Assembly: GCA_021732785.1 (NCBI GenBank)
Contig: JAKFUG010000043.1
Location: 1-64,000, forward strand
Origin: Planctomycetaceae bacterium
GTDB lineage: Bacteria; Planctomycetota; Planctomycetia; Planctomycetales; Planctomycetaceae
DNA length: 64,000 bases
Reading direction: 5' to 3'
Shown here: positions 17,501 to 23,459 of the stretch, piece after piece
How the letters are laid out: each line of letters starts with the position of its first letter
Position numbering within the stretch: position 1 is the first letter of the stretch
Notes under the pieces: model-generated
What the model saw: only the letters and a program-made list of their open reading frames with translations
Database searches by the model: none
What the model was told of the DNA's origin: nothing
Position numbers and translations under genes: made by a program

Positions 17501-18529
17501 TTTCAGTTCTTGGATCGCATTGTCTCCATCGAGAATTGCGAGCCGTGGAAACTCGCGGCGGGCGGCGTGATTGAAGCCGAGTACGATGTCCCGGCGGATG
17601 CGTGGTATTTCGCGGCGAACCGACAGCGTGCCATGCCCTTCGCCGTGCTCCTGGAAGCGGCCCTGCAACCATGCGGCTGGCTCGCGGGATATCTCGGTTC
17701 CGCTTTGACGAGCGACAGCGATCTCTCGTTCCGCAACCTCGGCGGCACCGCGACGCAGTACGAAGAGGTCTACCCCGACTCCGGCACGCTCACCACGACG
17801 GTGAAAATGACCGCGGTCTCGCAGTCCGCCGGCATGATCATCCAGCATTACACTTTCGACCTGCGCTGCAACGGCCGCCCGGTGTACGTCGGCAAGACGT
17901 ACTTCGGGTTCTTCTCGAAGGCCGCGCTCGAAAATCAGGTCGGCATCCGTGATGCTGCGGTCTACCAGCCGACCGATGAGGAACGCCAGCGCGGCGAATC
18001 ATTCCCGCTTCCGACCGAGCCGCCGTTTCCGGACGACCAATTCCGCATGGTGAAACAGGTTGACCTGTTCGTCCCCGACGGCGGACCGCACGGCTTCGGC
18101 TACATCCGTGGCAGCGTGAATGTCGATCCGGAGTTGTGGTTCTTCAAAGCCCACTTTTATCAAGACCCCGTGTGGCCGGGTTCGCTGGGGCTGGAATCGT
18201 TCCTGCAGTTGCTGAAGGTGTATGTGGCGAGGAGGTGGGGGAGTGGCTTAGGGCGAAGGGCAAAGGGTTTAGGGACGGAGGAAAACGCCGACGCCCAATT
18301 CTCTTCTCTGTCCCTTAGCCCTCAACCCTTAGCCCTTAGCCACTCCCACGAATGGATCTACCGCGGTCAGGTGATTCCGCGCGACAAAACGGTTACCGTG
18401 GAAGTCGTGGTGACGGCGGTCGATGACGACCGAAAAATCGCCACCGCGGACGGCTTCCTGACGGTCGACGGCCGCGTGATTTATCAGATGAAACAATTCA
18501 CGCTTGCGCTTTGCGGACCCCACGAGTAA
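11501..18529 (+). CDS. PUFA-synthase-like multidomain protein (KS-CLF-AT-DHx4)
   Basis: A 2342-residue type I PKS/FAS related to PfaC and PfaB. Domains: active ketosynthase (about 3-450; DAACASS with Cys near 196, ECHATGTPIGD, GSVKSNVGHL); a second KS-like chain-length factor (about 487-920) whose active cysteine is lost (TLSSDETSG); acyltransferase (about 945-1275; FVFPGSGNHF, serine in GYSLGES near 1039); then four FabA-type hotdog dehydratase domains (about 1500-1680, 1720-1900, 1965-2145, 2180-2340; HFCDDQVMPGTLMYE in DH2, HFYQDPVWPGSLGLE in DH4). I find no ACP motif and no KR, so partners must be elsewhere. At least eight palindromic repeat insertions lie in frame within linkers and loops. 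The start at 11501 (MSTERIAIVG) fits KS openings; 51 bases separate it from oleA. Confidence 0.9.
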   Translation: MSTERIAIVGMGGVFPGATDLAGFWQNVAHGVDSGRAASAERWFLKPERALAAGGPQPDRVYSTWCCPLDDAALEFDPAVLPQPAIGERLGQLDPLFRIGLKAAHQAWTSAGSPNIDPSRAGVILGHIVLPTESTSALARDVLVQDFAAKLLGDRAPQWQPSKWNRRNWSAAGLPAALIAGALGLRGTAFTLDAACASSLYALKLACDELRAGRADVMLAGGLSRPDCQYTQMGFAQLQALTRRGRCAPLSAAADGLVVGEGAGIFVLKRLGDALRDGDRIAATIAGIGLSNDRGANLLAPHSEGQLRAMQAAYQQAGWRPGDVDLIECHATGTPIGDAVELDSLHTLWHEETGQPRRCVLGSVKSNVGHLLTGAGGASLMKMLWALQQQTLPPTANFIDPAPALNRADSPFQVLAQSQRWEARDDKTPRRAAINAFGFGGINAHVLLEEVEGLGLRAKGQRHTEDLSATVSLSSSVPQPLALSSQPSIAIVGLAARCGSLTRIDDIAARFFGTGSSIRTDIAEVATPVGEFRIPPLELEEMLPQQQLMLHVAAAALDDAHCGRDLGNRTGVFVGINLDPNTTNFHGRWSLEEFAPDWGARLGWTLSPEEMTAWVQQLRDVFGPPLTPNRVMGNLGGIVASRLAREFDVGGPSFTLSSDETSGVQALQVAVRSLQQGELDRALVGAVDFQCDVRLANSAESTPAASEQPGCSLPAPLPGDAAVAFILKRHEDAVRDGDRIYALVTDVTSSSSHSQLSTLNSPPPHLETDLGHCGAATGLLACLKSTLSLHHRVIPPTTPGDPHGAQAWLHDRINGPRTSTTTVTAADGTHVVVTLQAAANTNRTPPLSAGVFVFDGDTPQEILTAMDQCRPLITDDITPHRAAQRWFHQRRPDAQRKLAAVIVASSSLEWHAAADQLRATLTASPFRPPTTDHRPPAFFTPTPLGNTGRIAFVFPGSGNHFLGMGKELLAAFPQVLQQQDAENERLASQYQPDLIWNGPSTDAIGRDHKAMIFGQVALGTAVCDWLALFGVRPTAAMGYSLGESAALFGLRAWTDRDEMLRRMEASTLFGSDLVKPFDAARQVWAIPQGQEVPWLSGVVDRSAIQVSEVLQRRTRVYLLIVNTPTQCVIGGDRTQVEALVRDLQATFVPFPAPSTVHCELLQPVAKAYVALHLMRTTPPVGVDFYSAATGLPYGLSEQSAAGAILAQARGTVDFPAVIERAYADGVRLFVEIGPGSSCTRMIDDILGERPHWARPVMPATADPVTHALRVLGELITHRVPVDLSLLYGSDRALLASRLLRSSRDASNARCVITKTTLPDWQLAPLTQRPQSQPVVSPVPVLAPASAPLRPKESPIVPLRSPAPSSAVQNDPAPARWDGNGVEGRGAKVEGQKNVPVTLMERSLSASNPQPSTLNSQPVGADSTVTLLDRWMTERIAAHETFLRFSTEAQRLAAEWVSNGDTETELARDAKPQADVAVVPTLPRPVPSAPVRPVEPPRSLNYDQCMEFAIGKIGNVLGEKFAAIDAYPTRVRLPDVPLMLVDRILHIEGEPLSMTHGRVVTEHDIHADDWYLDCGKIPTCLAVESGQADLFLSGWLGIDFITRGLASYRLLDAVVTFHDALPGPGNTIHYDIKINRFFQQGDTYLFRFEFDATVDGRPLLTMRDGVAGFFTMAELAAGQGIVHTALDKQPRPGKRPENWLDPVPMAVESYSDAQLTALRHGDLAACFGPVFAGLPLHHPVTLPSGRLNLVHRVLELDPSGGKFGMGKIRAEADIHPDDWFLTCHFCDDQVMPGTLMYECCLHTLRIFLLRMGWIGEAGQIDYEPVPGVKSRLKCRGQVLASTKKVWYEVTLKEVGEGLGLRAEGLGTEGDDESLYCIADALMYADGKAIVEITDMSVRLTGLSRVDVEALWSGEPVGLGLRAKGLGTEENADAQFSSPSLHPKPLTLSQPLSLNPQPLALSPLFDTARITAFAIGKPSEAFGDRYKIFDNERVIARLPGPPFQFLDRIVSIENCEPWKLAAGGVIEAEYDVPADAWYFAANRQRAMPFAVLLEAALQPCGWLAGYLGSALTSDSDLSFRNLGGTATQYEEVYPDSGTLTTTVKMTAVSQSAGMIIQHYTFDLRCNGRPVYVGKTYFGFFSKAALENQVGIRDAAVYQPTDEERQRGESFPLPTEPPFPDDQFRMVKQVDLFVPDGGPHGFGYIRGSVNVDPELWFFKAHFYQDPVWPGSLGLESFLQLLKVYVARRWGSGLGRRAKGLGTEENADAQFSSLSLSPQPLALSHSHEWIYRGQVIPRDKTVTVEVVVTAVDDDRKIATADGFLTVDGRVIYQMKQFTLALCGPHE
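12851..12963 (+). repeat. In-frame TTAGGG/CCCTAA palindrome, KS-CLF linker
   Basis: A left arm with TAGGGCTTAGAGCTAAGG and a right arm with CCCTTAGCTCTTAGCTC lie 50 bases apart inside the synthase gene. The frame is kept, giving a Leu/Gly/Ser-rich linker between the ketosynthase and the chain-length factor. Confidence 0.8.
13601..13634 (+). repeat. CAGCCGGG-type hairpin, copy 2 (in coding)
   Basis: Perfect 15-base arms (13601-13615, 13620-13634) around a 4-base loop inside the chain-length-factor domain. It encodes STPAASEQPGCS in frame and is preceded by the same CAGCGCGGAA word found beside copy 1. Confidence 0.85.
13759..13793 (+). repeat. CTCAACTCTCAACCCTCAAC arm (in coding)
   Basis: A solitary arm of the CAACCCTCAACC family inside the chain-length factor, encoding SQLSTLNSP just before the LGHCGAATG motif. 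No partner arm is visible close by. Confidence 0.6.
15370..15427 (+). repeat. 27-bp perfect hairpin inside the synthase gene
   Basis: Arms 15370-15396 and 15401-15427 are perfectly complementary over 27 bases with a CCGC loop. The centre carries the CCCGGCTGCT core of the CAGCCGGG family; the outer 12 bases are unique. It lies in the AT-DH linker and encodes RALLASRLLRSSRDASNAR. Confidence 0.9.
15640..15752 (+). repeat. GGTTGAGGG/CCCTCAACC palindrome (in coding)
   Basis: Left arm words GGTTGAGGGTC (twice) and right arm words CAACCCTCAACCCTCAAC flank a 60-base centre in the proline-rich AT-DH linker. The same right-arm words occur at 13759 and upstream of the AAA ATPase gene near 55572. Confidence 0.75.
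15905..15920 (+). repeat. GCGAAACCGCAAGCGG unit (in coding)
   Basis: A copy of the dispersed 16-base unit in the synthase linker, read as DAKPQA. The same unit is read in the same frame in oleC and in the radical SAM gene. Confidence 0.75.
17062..17387 (+). repeat. Nested in-frame palindromes in DH2
   Basis: An outer arm (17062-17107, GGGCTTAGGGCTAAGGGC) has its inverse at 17344-17387. Between them lie 47 codons of genuine dehydratase sequence and a second complete palindrome (17245-17344). All of it is in frame. The outer arm interrupts a beta-hairpin loop of the second hotdog domain. Confidence 0.8.
18240..18348 (+). repeat. In-frame palindrome in DH4, same core as 17245-17344
   Basis: Arms built of AGGGCAAAGGGTTTAGGG and its inverse flank a loop containing CGCCCAATTCTCTTCT. 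The loop is nearly identical to that of the copy at 17245-17344, so these two are copies of one element. In frame, it encodes EENADAQFSS and flanking Gly/Leu/Ser residues. Confidence 0.8.
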
Positions 18530-18580
18530 CGATTTTTTCTGCATCCCGCTTTCGCATTCCCGCCGCCTTGAGTCCCCCCA

Positions 18581-19750
18581 ATGGTCATGAAATACAACCG
18601 TGTCTACGTCGATGCCATCGGGTACGAACTCGCGCCCGTGGTCGTCACATCGACGGAGATCGAAACCCGGCTCGAACCGCTGTACCAGAAGCTGCGGATT
18701 TCGCCGGGGCAACTGGAAGCGTGGACGGGGATCGCCGAACGCCGGTGGTGGGAAGAAGGCCACAGTCTCAGCGATGGCGCGACCGAAGCCGCCCGGCGGG
18801 CGCTCGAACAATCCAACGTCGCCGCCCGCGATCTGGACATTCTCATCTACGCCGGGGTTTGCCGGGAACACTTTGAACCCGCGACGGCATGTTCGGTCGC
18901 GGCGAAGCTCCACATCAGTCCCGATGCCGCGATTTTTGATGTCAGCAATGCGTGCCTGGGCGTGCTCAACGGCATGGTCGACATTGCGAACCGCATCGAA
19001 CTTGGCCAGATCCGCGCGGGAATGGTTGTCTCCTGCGAAACCGCCCGCGAGATCATCGATTACACGATTCAACGCCTGCTCGAAGACATGAGCATGGACT
19101 CGCTGACAAAATCGCTGGCCACACTCACCGGCGGGTCCGGTGCGGTCGCCGTCTTGTTGACCGACGGATCGTTCAGCAAAGCCCATCAGCATCGATTACT
19201 CGGCGGCGTGACGAAATCGGCTCCCGAACACCATTCGCTCTGCCGCTGGGGCTTTGAATCGTTGCTTCCCGCCGCGGTGGATAAGGTCGAGCAGATTTTG
19301 CCGTCGGCTCTCACGCAGACCAAGTTCGGCCGGTTTATGCCGTCGCTCGTTCAACAGAGAGTGAGCGGCCTGCTCCCTGCGAAATTGCAGCACGCCTTCA
19401 CGCAGTTCATGCAGACCGATTCCATCTCCGTGCTGCGGTTCGGCGTCGATCTCGGCATGAAAACGTGGGACAGTTTCCTCGCCAAGATCGGCCTGCGTCC
19501 CGACCAGATCGATAAGGTGATCTGCCACCAGGTCGGCAAAGGCCACCGCGATCAGGTCATGCAAACCCTCGGCATCGCCCCGGGGAAAGACTTCAACACC
19601 TATCCGTACCTGGGCAACATCGGCACCGTCAGCCTGCCGCTCACCGCCGCGATTGCCGACGAGCGGGGCTTCCTCGAAAAAGGAGACCGCGTCGGCCTCC
19701 TCGGCATCGGCAGCGGCCTCAACTGCCTGATGCTCGCGGTGGATTGGTAG
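18581..19750 (+). CDS. oleA: OleA: 3-oxoacyl-ACP synthase III-type head-to-head condensing enzyme
   Basis: A 389-residue thiolase-fold enzyme of the OleA group. The active cysteine is in VSNACLGVLNGM, the histidine in ICHQVGKGH, and the asparagine in YLGNIGTVSLP. The AGVCREHFEPATA segment carries the glutamate that OleA uses as a base from the second monomer, which sets it apart from FabH. OleA condenses two acyl-CoAs to a 2-alkyl-3-keto acid. It lies 51 bases after the PUFA-synthase-like gene and upstream of oleB and oleC, so it is probably in the same operon. ATG at 18581 or 18587. Confidence 0.9.
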   Translation: MVMKYNRVYVDAIGYELAPVVVTSTEIETRLEPLYQKLRISPGQLEAWTGIAERRWWEEGHSLSDGATEAARRALEQSNVAARDLDILIYAGVCREHFEPATACSVAAKLHISPDAAIFDVSNACLGVLNGMVDIANRIELGQIRAGMVVSCETAREIIDYTIQRLLEDMSMDSLTKSLATLTGGSGAVAVLLTDGSFSKAHQHRLLGGVTKSAPEHHSLCRWGFESLLPAAVDKVEQILPSALTQTKFGRFMPSLVQQRVSGLLPAKLQHAFTQFMQTDSISVLRFGVDLGMKTWDSFLAKIGLRPDQIDKVICHQVGKGHRDQVMQTLGIAPGKDFNTYPYLGNIGTVSLPLTAAIADERGFLEKGDRVGLLGIGSGLNCLMLAVDW

Positions 19751-19756
19751 TGAAGA

Positions 19757-19795
19757 AAAGAGTTTTTAGCCACAAGAGGCACAGAAGACACAAAA
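19757..19795 (+). repeat. Left arm of inverted repeat bracketing the GxxExxY gene
   Basis: The arm reads AGAGTTTTTAGCCACAAGAG then GCACAGAAGACACAAAA. Its inverse with about three mismatches is at 20373-20412. Together they enclose the GxxExxY gene between oleA and oleB. Confidence 0.85.
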
Positions 19796-19817
19796 GGGGA
19801 TAAGAGAAAAGGGAAGA

Positions 19818-20234
19818 CTATTCGGACAGGTCAGAATTCGGAGTTGGATAGTCATCCAACATTGCGAACTTCTTGATCTGGAGTTTGGGCGCACCGAAGT
19901 TGATGAGCAGGCCGTGTTCGATGCGGCTGGCACGGAGGTAACCCAGAAGCTGGGCGATGTGCGCATCGACGAGTCGCTCGCAGGCTTTGACTTCGATAAT
20001 CATCGGCCACGGCAGGAACAAGTCAGCCGCATACTCGCCGAGTTCTGTTCCATCCTCGTCAAGAACCGCCAGTTCGAATTGTTGATCGACATTCAGTCCC
20101 GATTTTCTCAACCGATGCGCCAATCCGTTTTCATAAACTTTTTCCAGATGCCCGTGCCGAAGATACCGATGCAATTCAAAACTGGTTTGCCGCACGAAAT
20201 CACACAATGCAAAGACATCAGAGAATCGATCCAC
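19818..20234 (-). CDS. GxxExxY protein (PDDEXK_3 nuclease-fold family)
   Basis: A 138-residue protein of the GxxExxY family. The signature appears as GHLEKVYENGL (residues about 28-38), followed by the PD-(D/E)XK-like core: ADLFLPWPMIIEVKA supplies the aspartate, glutamate and lysine, and AQLLGYLRAS follows. Family function is unknown; a nuclease fold is inferred from sequence. It stands on the opposite strand inside the ole operon and is bracketed by a 40-base inverted repeat, so I read it as inserted cargo rather than an ole gene. Confidence 0.85.
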   Translation of the reverse strand: MDRFSDVFALCDFVRQTSFELHRYLRHGHLEKVYENGLAHRLRKSGLNVDQQFELAVLDEDGTELGEYAADLFLPWPMIIEVKACERLVDAHIAQLLGYLRASRIEHGLLINFGAPKLQIKKFAMLDDYPTPNSDLSE

Positions 20235-20372
20235 GGCAGTGCTCCATGAGTGAGTGAAGGGCGAGGGACTCGGTCAACCAATTCCATTGTGCCTTCCCTC
20301 AATGGTTTGACAATCTCACGATTTCGATCCCGCAACTTTTCTCTTGCACTCCTGCATTCTTTTTCCTTCCTC

Positions 20373-20412
20373 CTTTTTGTGTCTTCTGTGCTTCCTGTGG
20401 CTAAAAACTCTT
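20373..20412 (-). repeat. Right arm of inverted repeat bracketing the GxxExxY gene
   Basis: This is the inverse of 19757-19795 (TTTTGTGTCTTCTGTGCTTC then CTGTGGCTAAAAACTCTT). It runs into the 5' end of oleB. Confidence 0.85.
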
Positions 20413-21281
20413 CCATCCCCGCATTCGCTTTCCCTCCCCACTTCGCCGAGATCGGTGGGCATCGGCTTCATTATCTCGATGAGGGCAGCGGTGCGCCGGT
20501 GGTGATGGTGCATGGGAACCCGAATTGGGTCTATTACTGGCGGAACTTGATTCCCGCGTTGTCGGATCGGTTTCGTTGCCTCGCGATTGATCACATCGGG
20601 TGCGGGTTGTCCGACAAGCCGACGGATGAAAAATATCCGTATACACTGTCGCGGCGGATTGATGATCTCGAAACGTGGCTCGATGGTCTCGGCGTGCGCG
20701 AGAACATTTCATTCGTCGCGCATGACTGGGGAGGCATGATTGCGTGCGGGTATGCGACGCGGCATCCCGAACGCATCGCGAAGCTGGTGATGCTCAACAC
20801 CGGGGCGTTTCCGTTGCCGGTGACGAAACCGGTGCCGTGGCAATTGAAGCTCGCACGAACGCCGCTGCTGGGGGCAATGCTGGTGCGCGGGTTCAATGCG
20901 TTCAGCCGCGGGGCGGTGCAATCGTGTGTGACGCGCAAGCCGATGCCGCCGGATGTCGCGGCAGCATACTGTGCGCCGTATGACTCGTGGGCCAATCGCA
21001 TCGCCGTGCATCGCTTCGTGCAAGATATTCCGTTGCAACCGGGCGATCGCGCTTGGGACACGGTTAACAACGTTGCGGATCGGTTGAGTCTGCTAAGCGG
21101 CAAGCCGATGTTGCTTGGATGGGGTGATCGCGATTTCGTGTTCGATCACCACTTCCTTGAGGAATGGCAACGCCGTTTCCCAAACGCCGAACTGCACCGC
21201 TTTCCCGACTGCGGCCATTATATTTTGGAAGACGCCGCGGAAGAACTCATCCCGGCGATTCGTGCGTTTCTGGTGAAGTGA
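20397..21281 (+). CDS. oleB: OleB: alpha/beta hydrolase, beta-lactone decarboxylase
   Basis: About 294 residues, haloalkane-dehalogenase-like alpha/beta hydrolase. The oxyanion motif is HGNPNWVYYW, the nucleophile is Asp in AHDWGGM, and the histidine is in CGHYILEDAAEE. OleB removes CO2 from the beta-lactone made by OleC to give a cis-olefin. The true start is uncertain: similarity begins around PPHFAEIGGHRLHYLDEG, and the nearest in-frame start upstream is the GTG at 20397, which lies inside the inverted-repeat arm; another GTG at 20250 would translate the whole arm. It overlaps oleC by one base (TGATG). Confidence 0.88.
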   Translation: MAKNSSIPAFAFPPHFAEIGGHRLHYLDEGSGAPVVMVHGNPNWVYYWRNLIPALSDRFRCLAIDHIGCGLSDKPTDEKYPYTLSRRIDDLETWLDGLGVRENISFVAHDWGGMIACGYATRHPERIAKLVMLNTGAFPLPVTKPVPWQLKLARTPLLGAMLVRGFNAFSRGAVQSCVTRKPMPPDVAAAYCAPYDSWANRIAVHRFVQDIPLQPGDRAWDTVNNVADRLSLLSGKPMLLGWGDRDFVFDHHFLEEWQRRFPNAELHRFPDCGHYILEDAAEELIPAIRAFLVK

Positions 21282-22987
21282 TGGCTGCATCCATCGAACC
21301 TTTGCGACGCTGGCTTGATGATCCGGAAGCGGCGCTCGCGTCATCGAACGTCGCGGCGGCGTTTGTCCGGCAGGCGGTGGAACGACCCCAAGTGCATGCC
21401 GTCGCCACTCCGCGTGGCGGTTTCTTATCGTCGCCACGGACGCGCGCGTATGAGTTCACCACGTTTGGCCATCTCGTTGAAGGAGCCGAGCGTGTCGCGC
21501 TGGGGCTGCATCGTTTGAGCATCGGTCCGGGTACGCGTGTGGCGTTGATGGTGCCGCCATCGGTGGAACTGATTCAACTCGTCTATGCGTTGTTTCAGCT
21601 CGGTGCGGTCCCGGTGCTGATCGATCCGGGAATGGGACTGAAGAACATCGGCAAGTGCCTGGCAGAAGCCGAACCTGCCGCATTCATCGGGATCACGAAA
21701 GCTCACATTGCGCGCAGTGTTGCCGGATGGGGACGTCAGTCGGTGCGACAACTCGTGACCGTCGGCCGCTCGACAGGATGGTGGGGCGGCGTCACGTTGA
21801 AATCGTTGATGGTCGCCGAAGCCACGGAGAAGTCGCCGTTCTTCAACGCCATGAACGACGACCCCGCCGCGATTCTTTTCACGAGTGGCAGCACGGGGGT
21901 GCCCAAAGGGGCGGTCTACACGCATGGCATCTTCAATGAGCAGATTCGACAATTGCGAACGCTCTTTCACATTGAGCCGGGCGATGTTGATCTCTGTACG
22001 TTTCCGCTGTTCGCATTGTTCGCGCCCGTGCTGGGAATGATGGCGGTGATTCCGCGAATGGATGCGACCCGACCGGCGAAAGTGCGCTCATCCGAGATTA
22101 TTGATGTCGCTAACCGCCTCAGCGTCACGAATTTGTTTGGATCGCCGGCATTGTTGAACCGTGTGGGGCAAGCCGCAGAAACAGGTGTCAAACTTCCGAA
22201 TGTGTCGCGTGTCCTCTCGGCGGGCGCACCGGTGTCACCACGCATTCTCGAACGCTTTTCTCAATTGCTGTCCCCCGGCGTACAAATCTATACCCCTTAC
22301 GGTGCCACCGAGGCGTTACCCGTTGCGGTCATCGGCAGCGATGAAGTCCTGCAGGACACGCGGCATCAGACCGCGCGCGGGGCGGGGACGTGTGTCGGGC
22401 GACCGGTGGCGGGATTGGAGGTGCGCATCATTCGCATCAGTGATGAATCAATCGCGGCATGGTCCGATGATCTGGTGTTGCCTTCGGGCGAAATTGGCGA
22501 GATCGCGGTGTATGGGCCACAGGTGACGCAGGAGTATTTCCGTCGCCCGGACCTCACGGCCCTCGCGAAGATTCCTGACACCACGCGCGGGCGGAAGTGG
22601 CATCGCATGGGGGATGTCGGTTACTTCGATGAGCAGGGCCGCTTGTGGTTCTGCGGGCGGAAGTCGCAGCGCGTGATCACGCCGCAGCGGACATATTTTA
22701 CCGATCCCGTGGAAGGGGTTTTCAATGCGGTTCCAGCGGTGTTTCGTACGGCGTTGGTCGGTGTGAAACGAGATGGGGAGATGCAACCCGTCCTGTGCGT
22801 GGAGTTGGAGCGGGGCGCGAAGCCGCAAGCGAGCATTCGTGACGAACTGTTATCACGCGGGGCCGAGTTGGAACTGACGCGCGACATCCGCACGATTCTG
22901 TTCCATCCGCGCTTCCCCGTCGACATCCGCCACAACTCGAAAATCTTCCGCGAAAAACTCGCCGTGTGGGCCGCAAAACAACGCTGA
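21281..22987 (+). CDS. oleC: OleC: AMP-dependent beta-lactone synthetase
   Basis: A 568-residue ANL-superfamily enzyme. The AMP-binding signature is ILFTSGSTGVPKGAVYTH (near residue 200), with YTPYGATEALP and GDVGYFDEQGRLWFCGRK for adenylate contacts and a C-terminal domain with the lysine region NSKIFREKLA. OleC adenylates the beta-hydroxy acid and closes the beta-lactone. The ATG overlaps the oleB stop by one base. The dispersed unit GCGAAGCCGCAAGCGA lies in frame at 22817, giving GAKPQA in a surface loop of the C-terminal domain. No oleD gene is present in the window. Confidence 0.88.
   Translation: MAASIEPLRRWLDDPEAALASSNVAAAFVRQAVERPQVHAVATPRGGFLSSPRTRAYEFTTFGHLVEGAERVALGLHRLSIGPGTRVALMVPPSVELIQLVYALFQLGAVPVLIDPGMGLKNIGKCLAEAEPAAFIGITKAHIARSVAGWGRQSVRQLVTVGRSTGWWGGVTLKSLMVAEATEKSPFFNAMNDDPAAILFTSGSTGVPKGAVYTHGIFNEQIRQLRTLFHIEPGDVDLCTFPLFALFAPVLGMMAVIPRMDATRPAKVRSSEIIDVANRLSVTNLFGSPALLNRVGQAAETGVKLPNVSRVLSAGAPVSPRILERFSQLLSPGVQIYTPYGATEALPVAVIGSDEVLQDTRHQTARGAGTCVGRPVAGLEVRIIRISDESIAAWSDDLVLPSGEIGEIAVYGPQVTQEYFRRPDLTALAKIPDTTRGRKWHRMGDVGYFDEQGRLWFCGRKSQRVITPQRTYFTDPVEGVFNAVPAVFRTALVGVKRDGEMQPVLCVELERGAKPQASIRDELLSRGAELELTRDIRTILFHPRFPVDIRHNSKIFREKLAVWAAKQR
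22817..22832 (+). repeat. GCGAAGCCGCAAGCGA unit (in oleC)
   Basis: In-frame copy of the dispersed unit, encoding GAKPQA. The bases just before it (GCGGGGC) also match the copies in the radical SAM gene and at 26484. Confidence 0.75.
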
Positions 22988-23459
22988 AAAGAAGAGTTTT
23001 TAGCCGCAAAAAGGCGCAGAAGGACGCAAAAAGAAGACAGAGAATCAGAGGATATTTTTGCCACAAGAGGCACAAAGGCCACAAAAGGAAAGAGAAGAGA
23101 ATGTGTCTCTGACTGGATTCCCCTTTTGTACTACTAAGGGTCAAAATCTTTGCGTGATGCGAAGATTTTGAAGTTCCAAATTCCAAACGCCAAGTTCCAA
23201 ACAAAGGCCAAATTCCAAGTTCCAAACGGGGAGCGGACACTCTTCGTTTGGAATTTCTGTCTCTTTGGAGCTTGTTTGGAACTTGGAACTTGGAATTTGG
23301 AACTTGGAGCTTTCCTGATATCGATTGGGTTGCGGGTTCCCCGCGCTGGGCTTCTTGTGGCCAAAACTCTGCTCTCTTCCTTTTGCGTCCTCTTGCGCCT
23401 TTTTCGCGGCTCACTCCTCTTTCTGGTATGCTCGGCGGACACTCTTCGAGGAACCGCGG
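22988..23459. repeat. Composite palindromic intergenic element, copy A
   Basis: This 470-base gap is nearly all repeat. From the left: an arm AGCCGCAAAAAGGCGCAG, a CCACAAGAGGCACAAAGG arm, then a 224-base core (23129-23352) of TTCCAAATTCCAAACG and inverse TTGGAACTTGGAA words ending in GGGTTCCCCGCGCTGGGCTT, then the inverse of the first arm (CTTGCGCCTTTTTCGCGGCT). The core recurs inverted at 38624-38836. Confidence 0.85.

Noticed and set aside
17062-18348. TTAGGG-like runs resembling telomere repeats
   Set aside because: The units are irregular (CTAAGGG, TTAGGG, GAAGGG mixed), arranged as inverted arms inside an open reading frame, not as a tandem array at an end. They are palindromic elements.
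11450-18529. Possibility that the giant synthase is two or more frameshifted genes
   Set aside because: One continuous frame carries all domain motifs in the expected PfaC/PfaB-like order; the low-complexity tracts are explained by in-frame repeats.
19818-20234. GxxExxY protein as a functional part of olefin synthesis
   Set aside because: Opposite strand, bracketing inverted repeats and a family unrelated to lipid chemistry argue for insertion.
23129-23352. CRISPR array suggested by repeated TTCCAA/TTGGAA words
   Set aside because: Word length and spacing are irregular, the right half is the inverse of the left, and no unique spacers or cas genes are present.
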